From positions 1 to 64,000 of the forward strand of contig NZ_JACIJI010000001.1 in NCBI RefSeq assembly GCF_014199335.1: 64,000 bases of DNA, in the 5' to 3' direction. Positions 8,792 through 17,506 of this stretch are shown here, one piece after another (within the stretch, counting starts at the first letter, position 1; each line of letters opens with the position of its first letter). The notes beneath the pieces were generated by a model that saw only the letters and a program-made list of their open reading frames with translations, was not told the DNA's origin and did not search any database. Source of the stretch: Stakelama sediminis. Its GTDB lineage: Bacteria; Pseudomonadota; Alphaproteobacteria; Sphingomonadales; Sphingomonadaceae. A program made the position numbers and the translations under genes.

Positions 8792-9349
8792 TTAAAAGAG
8801 TTCGACATCGCCCGCCGCCTTCTGCGGACGTGGCATGGGTTTCTGATTGGGAATGAAATTGTCCTCTACGGCCCGACAACGCGCCTGACCGTGTGCGGGA
8901 CGAAAATCGACGCGACGCGCCTGCACGCCGCCAACATCCATATGCACGATCGGAATCCCCTCATTTTGAAGGAATTGCCTGGCGAAACCGGCATTGGCGG
9001 TGCCGATCCGGCTCATTCCCGAATGCAGGTTCGCACCACCGTACAGATGCGCACGCATCCGCGACTTGCGAGCGCCATGTGCCAGCATGCCGTTGACCAG
9101 CACCTCCATAAGATAGACCCCGTAATTTTCATCCACCGTGGTTTTTCCGGCGTTCTGCGGTTCTGCGAGCAGAAAATGGTTCATGCCGCCGACCCGCATC
9201 CTGGGATCGTAAAGGCAGGTGGCGATGCAACTGCCGAGTATCGTGGTCAGTACCCGGTTCGGGTCGGCGCTTACCTGTGCCTGCCCCTGCATCACGGTCG
9301 CGCGGGACATGGTGGCGGGTGTCTGAATATGGCTGGGAACATGTATCAT
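8792..9349 (-). CDS. cheD: CheD chemoreceptor glutamine deamidase
   Basis: A 185-residue CheD, which deamidates glutamines in chemoreceptor methylation helices. Seen: TTILGSCIATCLYDP with the nucleophilic Cys, GGMNHFLL with the catalytic His, and HLYGGANLHSGM, all family hallmarks. The start codon overlaps the cheB stop by one base (TAATG), so translation is probably coupled. A proline-rich C-terminal tail of about 20 residues extends beyond the usual core. Confidence 0.92.
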   Translation of the reverse strand: MIHVPSHIQTPATMSRATVMQGQAQVSADPNRVLTTILGSCIATCLYDPRMRVGGMNHFLLAEPQNAGKTTVDENYGVYLMEVLVNGMLAHGARKSRMRAHLYGGANLHSGMSRIGTANAGFARQFLQNEGIPIVHMDVGGVQARRVDFRPAHGQARCRAVEDNFIPNQKPMPRPQKAAGDVELF

Positions 9350-10374
9350 TATGCAGCCCTCGAAAGCGCATGTTCCGCAATCCGGTCCAGCGGCGCGACG
9401 ACACCGGCAGCCCCCAGTTCGATTGCCGCGCGCGGCATTCCGAACACTGTGCAGCTCGCTTCATTCTGAGCGATGGTGGTGGCCCCTGCCTGCGCCATTT
9501 CCAGCAATCCGCGTGCGCCGTCGCTTCCCATCCCGGTCATCAGCACGCCGACGACATGCCCCCGAATTTTAGGGGCGATGGAGCGGAACAGCGCATCGAC
9601 GCTGGGTCGATGGCCGGATACCAGGTCGCCCTGCCGTAATTTAACGAACCAGTTTTCTGTCCCGCCCAGCATCATATGCCGGTCACCACCAGGTGCAAAA
9701 TATACCTGCCCGCGACGGATCGGCATGTCCGGTTCTGCCAGCAGCACCTTCGCCTTGCAGATCGAATCCAGCCTTCTGGCGACGGCGGCGGCAAAATTGA
9801 CGTTGATATGCTGAACAATCATCGTCGGCGGACAATCGGCGGGAAAGTCACGCAACAATATCTGCAGGGCCTCCACCCCTCCGGTGGATGAGCCGATGGC
9901 AATCAACCGGGTGTCTCCGCCGATGGATTTTTGTGTTTTCACGCTTACTTTCGGTATGGAGGGTGCGCGCTGATCAAAGCGGATTTGCGCAGCCTGACGG
10001 ATAAGCGACGCCAGCTTGCCGTTATCCTCGGTACCCATGGCACCGAACCGGTCGGCCTTGGCGTAACAATCGACCGCGCCCAAAGCCAAAGCCCGTGCCG
10101 CCGATTCCGTCCCGGCCTGCGCAGCGCTGGACACCACGATTACCGGTGTCGGGCGCAGCCGCATGATCTTTTCCAGAAAATCGAGTCCGTTCATGCCGGG
10201 CATTTCGATGTCCAGTGTCACCACGTCTGGATCGAGTTCGCGCATCAACTGTCGCGCCTCGGCAGCGTTGCCCGCCGTTGCCACGACCTCAATATCCGCT
10301 TCCCTGCTCAGCCGTGCCCTCAACACTGCCTGCATGGTTTTGGAATCGTCGACGATCAGAACGCGAATAGTCAT
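9349..10374 (-). CDS. cheB: CheB protein-glutamate methylesterase (intact)
   Basis: A 341-residue CheB with an N-terminal receiver (LIVDDSKTM, TLDIEMPGMNG, YAKAD) and a C-terminal methylesterase. The catalytic triad is present: Ser in AIGSSTGG, His in MIVQHINV and Asp in MTGMGSDGA. It removes methyl groups from chemoreceptor glutamates and is activated by CheA phosphotransfer. The ATG at 10374 overlaps the cheR stop as ATGA. A longer open frame upstream lies inside cheR and is not coding. This is the active CheB of the first operon, in contrast to the degenerate copy at its end. Confidence 0.93.
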   Translation of the reverse strand: MTIRVLIVDDSKTMQAVLRARLSREADIEVVATAGNAAEARQLMRELDPDVVTLDIEMPGMNGLDFLEKIMRLRPTPVIVVSSAAQAGTESAARALALGAVDCYAKADRFGAMGTEDNGKLASLIRQAAQIRFDQRAPSIPKVSVKTQKSIGGDTRLIAIGSSTGGVEALQILLRDFPADCPPTMIVQHINVNFAAAVARRLDSICKAKVLLAEPDMPIRRGQVYFAPGGDRHMMLGGTENWFVKLRQGDLVSGHRPSVDALFRSIAPKIRGHVVGVLMTGMGSDGARGLLEMAQAGATTIAQNEASCTVFGMPRAAIELGAAGVVAPLDRIAEHALSRAA

Positions 10375-11237
10375 GCCGCCACCTTTTGATAGATGGTCGG
10401 TCCAACGATTTTCAGTTTCTGCATCGCCGGTCCAGTCACCCGTTCGCTGTGCCCGATGTACAGATGGCCGCCGGGAAGAAGCTGATCGACAAAGCGTGCA
10501 ACCAGACGTTCCTTGGTCGGCTGATCGAAATAGATCATCACGTTGCGGCAAAAGATGACGTCGAACTTTGCCTTCATCGGCCAGCCGCCAAGCAGGTTCA
10601 GATGCCGGAAGCGCACCATCTGCCGCGCCTTGTCGCGCAACATTGCCTGTCCGTCCTTTTCCTCCGTCCATGCATGCCGCAGTCCCGCAGGAACCGGCTT
10701 CAGCGCTTCGAGCGGATAGGTTGCTGCTTCGGCGGGCTGCAGAGCATGGGTGGCGATGTCGGTCGCCAGAACCAGCATATCCTGTCCCGCAATGCGCATT
10801 CCGTCCGCACGATCCGTCCCCAGCAGGGTCATCACCAGCGACCAGGTTTCCTCACCGGTTGAACATCCGGCAGACCACATACGCACCGCTTCGCGCCGTC
10901 CCAGCTTTTTCAGCAGTTCCGGGCGCACCACCTTTGCGAAATGCTCGAAATGATGGGCTTCGCGATAAAAGAAGGTGTGGTTGGTGGTCAGTGCGCAGAT
11001 CGCCCTGCGGCGCTCAACGTCATCTGCCCTGATATGTGCGATATAGTTGGCGAACGTCTGGCTGCCGGTCTTGCGAACCAGCGGCGACAGACGCGAATAG
11101 ACCAGCATCGCCTTGCCCGGCGGCAGGACGATCCCTGCTTCCGAGTGCACGATGTCGCGTACTGCGGCAAAATCCGCAGCGCTGTACACGCCGGGGCTTA
11201 CGCCCGGCATGGTATCGAACTGCACCGCGGCGTTCAT
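10371..11237 (-). CDS. cheR: CheR chemoreceptor methyltransferase
   Basis: A 288-residue S-adenosylmethionine-dependent glutamate methyltransferase. Seen: TNHTFFYREAHHFE in the N-terminal domain, the SAM-binding SAGCSTGEE, LATDI, and FCRNVMIYFD in the catalytic domain. It overlaps cheA by 4 bp upstream and cheB by 4 bp downstream, an operon-like packing. The chemoreceptor of this operon ends in DWTEF, a W-x-x-F pentapeptide of the kind that tethers CheR. Confidence 0.93.
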   Translation of the reverse strand: MNAAVQFDTMPGVSPGVYSAADFAAVRDIVHSEAGIVLPPGKAMLVYSRLSPLVRKTGSQTFANYIAHIRADDVERRRAICALTTNHTFFYREAHHFEHFAKVVRPELLKKLGRREAVRMWSAGCSTGEETWSLVMTLLGTDRADGMRIAGQDMLVLATDIATHALQPAEAATYPLEALKPVPAGLRHAWTEEKDGQAMLRDKARQMVRFRHLNLLGGWPMKAKFDVIFCRNVMIYFDQPTKERLVARFVDQLLPGGHLYIGHSERVTGPAMQKLKIVGPTIYQKVAA

Positions 11238-13342
11238 GCGGCTTCCTTTCGCCGTACATGCACTGCATTCGTGACCAGTCCGTCGATATCGAGGATCAGC
11301 GCCACCCGACCGTCGCCCAGGATCGTCGCCCCGGCAACACCGTCCACAGAGCGGTAATGCGTATCGAGGCTCTTGATCACGAACTGACGCTGATCGGTAA
11401 TGCCATCGACCAGCAGGGCCGCCTGCCCCGCGGATTCGGTATCGACGACGATCAGCACGCCCTCGGTCGGAGAGGCCACAGCATTGCGTGCGCCGACCGA
11501 CTCTTCCAGCGAGAGTACGGGAAGGAAATTTCCCCGCACGTTCAGCATCTGACGAGCCGTACCAAGGCCCTGCACGTCCTTCGCGTCAGGACGCAGGCTT
11601 TCGACCACATGCGCCAGCGGCACGACCAGCGTCTGATCCCCGACCGTCACGATCATGCCGTCGGAAATCGCCAGCGTCAACGGCAGGGCAAGCGTAAAGA
11701 CCGTCCCCTCACCCGGCGTCGAATCGATGGTGATCCGGCCGCCCAGTTCCTTCACATTCTGGCGCACGACATCCATGCCGACGCCGCGTCCGGAGACGTT
11801 CGATACCGTTTGCGCGGTGGAAAAACCGGGTGCAAAGATCAGGTTGTCGATCTCTTCATTCGACAGTTGCGCATCGGCGGCAATCAGGCCGTTTTCAACC
11901 GCCTTGCCGAACACGCGTTCACGATTGATCCCGGCACCGTCATCGGCGATCTTGATGACGATACGGCCCGAACGATGCTCCGCCGAAACACAAAGCGTAC
12001 CTTTTGCGGGTTTCCCGGCCGCGATACGCGCCTCCGCACCTTCGATTCCATGATCGACGGCATTGCGGATAAGGTGCGTCAGCGGTTCGCTCAGTCGCTC
12101 GATCACCGTCTTGTCGAGTTCGGTCGCTTCACCCGACACTTCCAGATTGACTGCTTTGCCGGTCGAGCTTTCCAGTTCACGCAGGATGCGAGGCACCCGG
12201 CTGAAAACCGAACCGATCGGCTGAGCACGGATGGACATCGCGCTTTCCTGAAGCTCGCGGGTCAGGCCATCGAGCATCGACAGTTCCTCGACCGCGGCAA
12301 GATCCTGTCCGGCGAAACGCTGCGCCATCATCGCCTGTGCGATCACCAGCTCGCCCACCGTGTCGATCAACCGGTCCAGCTTACCCAGATCGATACGGAT
12401 CGACTGTCCGGCCCGAGCGGCCGGTGCGGCTTTTTCCGGGCCAGCCTTTGCGGCGGTGTCGACTTCCTTCGGTTCAGGCGTGTCTGTGTCATTGGCTGGC
12501 GCCTGGGCGGTTTTCTCAACCGTCGGCGTTTCCTCCGCGTCGTGCGCTCCTTCTTCTTCTGGCGCCGGATTGAACACGACCTCGCAATCGTCACCGATAA
12601 AGTCGAAAATTTCCTGCACTGCATCTTCACTGACGCTGGCAGGCAGTTCGAACAGCCAGCTCAGATAGGCCTGACCTGCCTCAAGTCGTTCCAGCACGGG
12701 AACAGCCGCAACGTCGCAGGCGATACAGCTACCTCCCAGCCGATCCAGCTCTCGCAGCAGCAGCAGCGGCTCGCTGCCATTGGCCATCGCACCGGCATGG
12801 GGACGCACACGAACCCGCCATGGCGTTCCTTCCGGCTCGGCATCATGCTCAATATCGCTGAGCATCGCGTCGAGGTCGAAATCGAGTCCGTCGACCGGCG
12901 CGGCATCCTGTTCAACGACGCTCGCTTCCGCAGCAGGCTGCGTTTCGGCATCGCTGCCGCCCGCGCCATCGGCCTGTGCCGCGGCCAGTTCGGCCAGCAA
13001 TGCTTCGTCCGCAGGCGCATCACTGCCGCTGCGTGCTGCTTCGACATGGTCGCTCAGCGTGTCTAGTGCGCGCAGCATCAATGATACGAGCGGCTCGCTG
13101 ACCATTACCGTGCCGTCACGAACGTCGGACAACAGAGTTTCAAATCCGTGCGTGAAGGCCTGAAGTGCGGTAAAACCAAACGCGCCCGCACCTCCCTTGA
13201 TCGAATGGACCGCGCGAAAGATCGCGTTGACGGTTTCATTGTCCTGCGTACCGGCACTGCATGCTTCCAGACCGGCTTCGGCCGCGGCCAGCGCTTCTTC
13301 GCATTCGATGAAGAAAATTCCCTGAATTTCTTCGGCGTTCAT
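11234..13342 (-). CDS. cheA: CheA chemotaxis histidine kinase
   Basis: A 702-residue CheA. Domains in order: an N-terminal Hpt with His46 in AVHSIKGGAGAFGF, a P2-like region and acidic linker (about residues 130-310), the dimerisation helix pair around IDLGKLDRLIDTVGELVIAQ, the ATPase with LIRNAVDHGIE (N box), ADDGAGINRE (G1) and SGRGVGMDVV (G2), and a C-terminal CheW-like domain (GDQTLVVPLAHVVESLRP). It phosphorylates the CheY and CheB proteins of the operon. Start codon overlaps the STAS gene stop by 4 bp. Acidic, alanine-rich linkers are longer than in enterobacterial CheA. Confidence 0.94.
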   Translation of the reverse strand: MNAEEIQGIFFIECEEALAAAEAGLEACSAGTQDNETVNAIFRAVHSIKGGAGAFGFTALQAFTHGFETLLSDVRDGTVMVSEPLVSLMLRALDTLSDHVEAARSGSDAPADEALLAELAAAQADGAGGSDAETQPAAEASVVEQDAAPVDGLDFDLDAMLSDIEHDAEPEGTPWRVRVRPHAGAMANGSEPLLLLRELDRLGGSCIACDVAAVPVLERLEAGQAYLSWLFELPASVSEDAVQEIFDFIGDDCEVVFNPAPEEEGAHDAEETPTVEKTAQAPANDTDTPEPKEVDTAAKAGPEKAAPAARAGQSIRIDLGKLDRLIDTVGELVIAQAMMAQRFAGQDLAAVEELSMLDGLTRELQESAMSIRAQPIGSVFSRVPRILRELESSTGKAVNLEVSGEATELDKTVIERLSEPLTHLIRNAVDHGIEGAEARIAAGKPAKGTLCVSAEHRSGRIVIKIADDGAGINRERVFGKAVENGLIAADAQLSNEEIDNLIFAPGFSTAQTVSNVSGRGVGMDVVRQNVKELGGRITIDSTPGEGTVFTLALPLTLAISDGMIVTVGDQTLVVPLAHVVESLRPDAKDVQGLGTARQMLNVRGNFLPVLSLEESVGARNAVASPTEGVLIVVDTESAGQAALLVDGITDQRQFVIKSLDTHYRSVDGVAGATILGDGRVALILDIDGLVTNAVHVRRKEAA

Positions 13343-13599
13343 GCAACCGCTCCCCCGAACAGAATGCTTTCCAGTCCCGTCACACGGGCAGTCTCGCGTA
13401 ACGCTTCCGAGGCAAGGATAATGGTGCCTTCATCCGACCGCCGGGCACTGACCAGCAGTTGCAGCATTGCTTGGCTGAACTGTTCGGTCTGGCAGGCATC
13501 GATGGTCAGCGGCCCGCTCCCTGCTGCCTCGGTAATCTCGGGCAGCAGGGTTTCGGCCGCAGCGCGATCGCAACGCGCCGGTAGAGTGATGATCTGCAT
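13339..13599 (-). CDS. STAS-domain protein of the chemotaxis operon
   Basis: An 86-residue single STAS domain, similar to anti-sigma-factor antagonists. Seen: LTIDACQTEQFSQAMLQLLVSARR, where the region normally holding the phosphorylatable Ser/Thr is centred on the FSQAML helix. Small STAS proteins occur beside mcp and cheA in several alternative chemotaxis clusters, where their role is little known. It overlaps cheA by 4 bp and starts 27 bp after the chemoreceptor stop. Confidence 0.75.
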   Translation of the reverse strand: MQIITLPARCDRAAAETLLPEITEAAGSGPLTIDACQTEQFSQAMLQLLVSARRSDEGTIILASEALRETARVTGLESILFGGAVA

Positions 13600-13626
13600 G
13601 ACTATCCCCGTTCCCGTTCGCGGTGA

Positions 13627-14958
13627 TCAGAACTCGGTCCAGTCCTCGTCTTCCTCGACCGTTTTCAGGGCAAGGTTGCCCACCACCTGCGGAGCCTTGC
13701 GCGCACTGCGCTTGGGCGCGGCGGCAACTGCTACAGGCGCCGTTCCTTCATCACCGGTACGGAACCGCGATACCAGACTGGACAGTTCGTCCGCCTCATT
13801 GGCAAGGCTGCGAGCGGCTGCCGTCGATTCCTCGACCATCGCAGCGTTCTGCTGAGTCATTTTGTCCATATCGCCGACAGCGGTGTTCACCTGCTGCAGG
13901 TTGGTTGCCTGCGTCTCGGCCGAATCCGCGATCGTGGTGATCAGGCTGCTGATCTCACCCACGCGTCCGACAATCTTTTCAAGCAGATCGCCCGTTTGCC
14001 CCACCAGCGTAACGCCGCTGCTGACCTGTTCACCGCTGGTGGTGATGAGGGTTTTGATGTCCTTTGCCGCATCGGCGGAACGCTGCGCCAGTGCACGCAC
14101 CTCATTGGCGACGACGGCAAACCCTTTGCCCGCATCGCCGGCACGTGCCGCTTCAACCCCGGCATTCAGCGCCAGCAAATTGGTCTGGAAGGCGATGCCG
14201 TCGATCACGTTGATGATCTGCGTGATTTCCTGCGACGACTTCTCGATCGCGCCCATTGCCGACACGGCACGCTGCACGACCTTGCCGCCTTCTGTGGCTT
14301 CATGGTGCGTTTCGGAAATCGAACGATTGACTTCAGCGGCACTCTGCGCCGTTTCACGGACCATCTCGGTCACCTGATTCATCGCCGCGGCCGTTTCTTC
14401 CAGGCTCGCAGCCTGCTGCTCGGTACGCTGAGCCAGATCGTCCGACGCCGCATTGATTTCAGATCCGCCGGTATGCACGCTGCCCGCAGCATTACGCACA
14501 GCAACGATGGTGCCGGAGACGGACTCGATTGCGCGGTTATAATCCTGACGCAGTTCGTCATAGCCTTCCGGGAAGGGCTGCTTGATTTTGAACGAAAGAT
14601 CGTTTTCGGCAAGCTTCTGAAGCCCGGTTGAAAGATTGGTAACAATCTTTTCCTGAGCCTCCCGCGCTTTCTGAACTTCAATGGCATTGTTGCGGAACGT
14701 CGTCATTGCCTTGGTCATGCGGCCGACGCAGTCCGGATAATCGGTATATTGAATCTCGCTGTCGAGATCACCCGCCGCCAGACCCTCCATACGGACAACC
14801 GTATCGACATAAGGTTTGGTGATGACTTTTCCGGCATATGCAAGGAACGCCACCATTGAGGTGATGATGATACCTGCAACGGCAATCAGCGTTTCGAACG
14901 AGACGCCGAGGTCGGCTTCCGCCAGGACCATCATTGCCAGCCCGGCGGCACCAAGCAC
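13627..14958 (-). CDS. Methyl-accepting chemotaxis protein (open part; N-terminus cut by TAG)
   Basis: The open 443-codon part of a chemoreceptor, running from a GTG at 14958. It holds the C-terminal part of the first hydrophobic segment, a second membrane segment ([20 protein letters not shown]), a HAMP-like region, a long coiled-coil signalling domain with the hairpin-tip sequence [21 protein letters not shown], and a C-terminal DWTEF pentapeptide that resembles the CheR-tethering W-x-x-F. There is almost no periplasmic domain. The natural start is the ATG at 15027 with AAGG upstream; 21 in-frame codons follow, then a TAG at 14964-14962. Either the gene is a recent pseudogene, or translation restarts at 14958, or the base is a sequence error. 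Confidence 0.8.
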   Translation of the reverse strand: MLGAAGLAMMVLAEADLGVSFETLIAVAGIIITSMVAFLAYAGKVITKPYVDTVVRMEGLAAGDLDSEIQYTDYPDCVGRMTKAMTTFRNNAIEVQKAREAQEKIVTNLSTGLQKLAENDLSFKIKQPFPEGYDELRQDYNRAIESVSGTIVAVRNAAGSVHTGGSEINAASDDLAQRTEQQAASLEETAAAMNQVTEMVRETAQSAAEVNRSISETHHEATEGGKVVQRAVSAMGAIEKSSQEITQIINVIDGIAFQTNLLALNAGVEAARAGDAGKGFAVVANEVRALAQRSADAAKDIKTLITTSGEQVSSGVTLVGQTGDLLEKIVGRVGEISSLITTIADSAETQATNLQQVNTAVGDMDKMTQQNAAMVEESTAAARSLANEADELSSLVSRFRTGDEGTAPVAVAAAPKRSARKAPQVVGNLALKTVEEDEDWTEF

Positions 14959-14961
14959 TGC

Positions 14962-15027
14962 CTACAGATAGACCAGCGTCCTGAACTTCTTGCGAATCGG
15001 CGCGTCTTGAATGAACCAGTTCAACAT
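14962..15027 (-). other. 5' end of the chemoreceptor gene with premature TAG
   Basis: From the ATG at 15027 the frame encodes MLNWFIQDAPIRKKFRTLVY then L and a TAG stop at 14964-14962, and continues directly in the frame of the chemoreceptor. The basic stretch IRKKFR just before a hydrophobic segment is the expected cytoplasmic flank of the first membrane helix. AAGG lies about 8 bases before the ATG. A single C-to-T change from CAG (Gln) would create this stop. Confidence 0.75.
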
Positions 15028-15162
15028 GTGTCAGCCTTTTCCCCTGCGAGCCTTCGACAGGCTCTTTCTGCCTCCACGCCTCCCTCATCGAGAGACTTGC
15101 AGGCTGCTATCGGGGATGGGCTGTTAGAATTCGGTTGGAAGCTACCTACGTATTTACCTTAG

Positions 15163-15222
15163 GCGGCGTGGATACATTCTGCATGACGCCACCGCGACTC
15201 ACACCGAATGCATCCACGCCGC
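15163..15222. repeat. Long intergenic inverted repeat between fixJ and the chemoreceptor gene
   Basis: Left arm 15163-15179 and right arm 15206-15222 are 17 bp each with one mismatch (GCGGCGTGGATaCATTC against GAATGcATCCACGCCGC), separated by 26 bp. On the minus strand it would form a stable hairpin just after the fixJ stop. No T-run follows, so it may be a processing or mRNA-protecting stem, or a weak terminator, that separates fixLJ from the chemotaxis operon. Confidence 0.6.
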
Positions 15223-15227
15223 TTGGG

Positions 15228-15848
15228 TCATGTGAGAATACGGCCGGGCCTCGCAGTAAACACGGTGCGAACCGCCTCCGCCAATGAACTTGCCGATAAT
15301 TTCGACATCGCATTCGAACGATGCACCTCCACGGTGCGGATGCTGATTCCCAGCTCGGCTGCAATGCGCTTATTGGGTTCGCCATCCACCATCAGGTCGA
15401 GCACTTCTCGTTCGCGACCGCTCAACAATTCCAGCCGTTGTCGCGCCTCGATAGAGCGTTGATTGGCTTCCGCAGACTGATCCAGTTGTTCAAATGCTGC
15501 ATCAATTGCACCAAATAACCGCCGGTGATCATAGGGTTTTTCAAGGAAATCGACCGCCCCCAGCTTCATGGCCTGCACGGCAAGCTGAATGTCCCCCTGC
15601 CCTGTGAGCATCACGGTGCAGAACCGGTCTGATAAATCCTGTATCTCCCGCAACACATCGATACCCGAACGCCCCGGCATGTGAATGTCAAGAAGCACCA
15701 CGCCGGGTTCACGCTCCTTGATATCGGCAAGAAAGGCGTCGCCGGAAACGCACGGCACCAGATGCAGATTGTTGCGGGTGGACAACAAAGCGCGCAATGA
15801 GTCGCGAACCGGGGCCTCATCATCAACGATATAAACAAACCGGCTCAT
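15228..15848 (-). CDS. fixJ: FixJ-like LuxR-family response regulator
   Basis: A 206-residue response regulator. The N-terminal receiver has IVDDEAPVR, Asp54 in VVLLDIHMPG, Thr in MLTGQGD and Lys in FLEKPY. The C-terminal LuxR/FixJ helix-turn-helix has LLSGREREVLDLMVDG and RTVEVHRSNAMSKL. It overlaps the kinase gene by 4 bp, so the two proteins are a cognate pair. Phosphorylation would dimerise it and activate promoters; FixJ homologues typically control oxygen-response genes. Its targets are not evident here. Confidence 0.88.
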   Translation of the reverse strand: MSRFVYIVDDEAPVRDSLRALLSTRNNLHLVPCVSGDAFLADIKEREPGVVLLDIHMPGRSGIDVLREIQDLSDRFCTVMLTGQGDIQLAVQAMKLGAVDFLEKPYDHRRLFGAIDAAFEQLDQSAEANQRSIEARQRLELLSGREREVLDLMVDGEPNKRIAAELGISIRTVEVHRSNAMSKLSASSLAEAVRTVFTARPGRILT

Positions 15849-17380
15849 ACAGTTTCCCCTTCTATCGGCAGGGTAAATCGCACTTCGGCACCTCCCTGCT
15901 CAGCATTACCGATACGCAAAGAGCCCCCCTGCGATTCGACGATTCTCCGGCAGATGGCGAGCCCCAGCCCCATGCCGTCCGCTCTTCCGCTCGTGACGAA
16001 AGGGCGATCTGCCTTTGACAGCATCGCCTCAGTGAATCCGCCACCATTATCCGTGACGGATATCTCCAGTTCATGCCCCTTGCGCACAGCCCGCAACTCG
16101 ATCCTTTTGTCGGTAACGTCGGCCTGCGTCATGGCTTCGTTGGCGTTTCGGATCAGATTCACCAAGACCTGCTGGAACTGAATCTGATCGACGAAAGCCG
16201 ACAGACCATCTTCCTGAAACTCAACCTTGATTTCAATCATATCCCGCTGGCGACTGGGTAAGGAGAGCATGATCGATTCCTGTATGACATTCGCAACCGA
16301 TACGTGTTGCGCCGTCCGCTCCTCGTCGGACAGGAACCCCCGCAACCGGCGAATGATTTCTCCGGCGCGCGATAATTGCGCGCTCGCCAGCATGACGGTC
16401 TCGCGCAACTGCTCGCCATCCTGCATCGCTTCGCAATGGATCGCGGCGGCGGCCAGATAGTTGGTCGCCGCCGAAAGAGGCTGGTTAATCTCATGCGCGA
16501 GGCCCGCTGCTACTTCACCCATCGTATTCAGCCGGGCGCTACGAAAAAACTGTGCGCGCAATTCTTCCAGCCGGTTAGTGGCATTGACGCGCTCACTGAC
16601 GTCGCGAATAAATGCCGTGAACAGGCGCCGCTTACCGTCCAGAGCTTCACCGAGATTGAGCTCCACCGGAAAAGCGCTGCCGTCTGCGCGACGCGCAGTC
16701 AGCGTACGGGTACGGCCGATGATCTGTTTTTGACCACCATTCAGATACGCGGCGATCGAAGCATCATGCCGGTGCGCCAACTCATCCGGCATCAGACGGG
16801 CAACATTGCCGCCCAGCATCGTTTTTGCGGTATATCCGAACATCCGCTCGGCAGCGGCATTGAACCCATGGACGGTTCCTTCTCCGTCAATCACCACCAT
16901 AGCATCCGGCACGGTTTCGACGAGCATGCGAAGCTGTGCCTCGCTACGCTCCAGCGCCAGACGATTTGCCTCCTGCTCGGTGACGTCGATGTTCAGGCCC
17001 ATCAACTGAATCAGATTACCGGAATCGCCATAGACGCAATGCGCGACGCCATTGATCAGGCGCTCGTCGCCACCCGGAGGATAGAAACGATACTGGTAGG
17101 AAAGGCGCGGCGGCTGCAGGGCCGAAAGACTTGCGACATCCTGCTCGATGCGTTGAGCGTCTTCAGGATGCACATAGCTGCGCCAGTCGGCAAATCTGTT
17201 GATCGTGCCGGGCTTTAATCCAAGCCTTTCTTCGGCTCCGGTGTTCCAGCGCAGGCGATCATTGACAATATCCCAGTTGAAAAAGCCGATTTCATTCGCT
17301 TCGGCTGCAAGCTCAAGCCAAGGGTCCAGCGCCGTAGCGCCAGCCTGAGCATATGCCTGTTCCCCAAGGAGCCGATCCAT
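15845..17380 (-). CDS. fixL: FixL-like PAS sensor histidine kinase, probable heme oxygen sensor
   Basis: A 511-residue cytoplasmic kinase with no membrane segments. PAS-1 spans about residues 25-135 (HPEDAQRIEQD). PAS-2 spans about 145-260 and closely resembles the FixL heme PAS: RLMPDELAHRHDAS carries a His where FixL has its heme ligand (MPEPYRxEHDGY), followed by IIGRTRTLTARRADGSAFP. The kinase core has GLAHEINQPLSAATNY (phospho-His), an N box (LIRNANEA), DNGGGFT and GMGLGL. Together with fixJ this suggests oxygen- or gas-controlled transcription. The His assignment is by motif comparison, not an alignment. A candidate promoter lies directly upstream. Confidence 0.85.
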   Translation of the reverse strand: MDRLLGEQAYAQAGATALDPWLELAAEANEIGFFNWDIVNDRLRWNTGAEERLGLKPGTINRFADWRSYVHPEDAQRIEQDVASLSALQPPRLSYQYRFYPPGGDERLINGVAHCVYGDSGNLIQLMGLNIDVTEQEANRLALERSEAQLRMLVETVPDAMVVIDGEGTVHGFNAAAERMFGYTAKTMLGGNVARLMPDELAHRHDASIAAYLNGGQKQIIGRTRTLTARRADGSAFPVELNLGEALDGKRRLFTAFIRDVSERVNATNRLEELRAQFFRSARLNTMGEVAAGLAHEINQPLSAATNYLAAAAIHCEAMQDGEQLRETVMLASAQLSRAGEIIRRLRGFLSDEERTAQHVSVANVIQESIMLSLPSRQRDMIEIKVEFQEDGLSAFVDQIQFQQVLVNLIRNANEAMTQADVTDKRIELRAVRKGHELEISVTDNGGGFTEAMLSKADRPFVTSGRADGMGLGLAICRRIVESQGGSLRIGNAEQGGAEVRFTLPIEGETV

Positions 17381-17398
17381 AATCCACCGGTATACGTA

Positions 17399-17432
17399 AT
17401 TATACCTAATTGTGAATGTAGATTATGATCAA
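17399..17432 (-). promoter_or_regulatory. Candidate fixL promoter with FNR/FixK-like box
   Basis: On the minus strand a perfect TATAAT lies at 17404-17399, just before the fixL start codon at 17380. Further upstream, 17419-17432 reads TAGAT-TATG-ATCAA on the plus strand, which matches the FNR/FixK consensus TTGAT-N4-ATCAA in 9 of 10 positions. The spacing between box and -10 is about 8 bp shorter than in a standard class II FNR promoter, so the assignment is tentative. Confidence 0.35.
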
Positions 17433-17506
17433 AGTCCTAAAAACATTGTGCAAATCGGAATAAAATCTCTTTTTGAGATAATTGTGCGGCGCACAGTAAA
17501 ATGCTG

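Noticed and set aside
7194..8795. 533-codon plus-strand frame
   Set aside because: Antisense to degenerate cheB, cheW and cheY, which have clear motifs; His/Arg-rich shadow composition.
11036..13066. 676-codon plus-strand frame
   Set aside because: Antisense to cheA and cheR; no recognisable domain.
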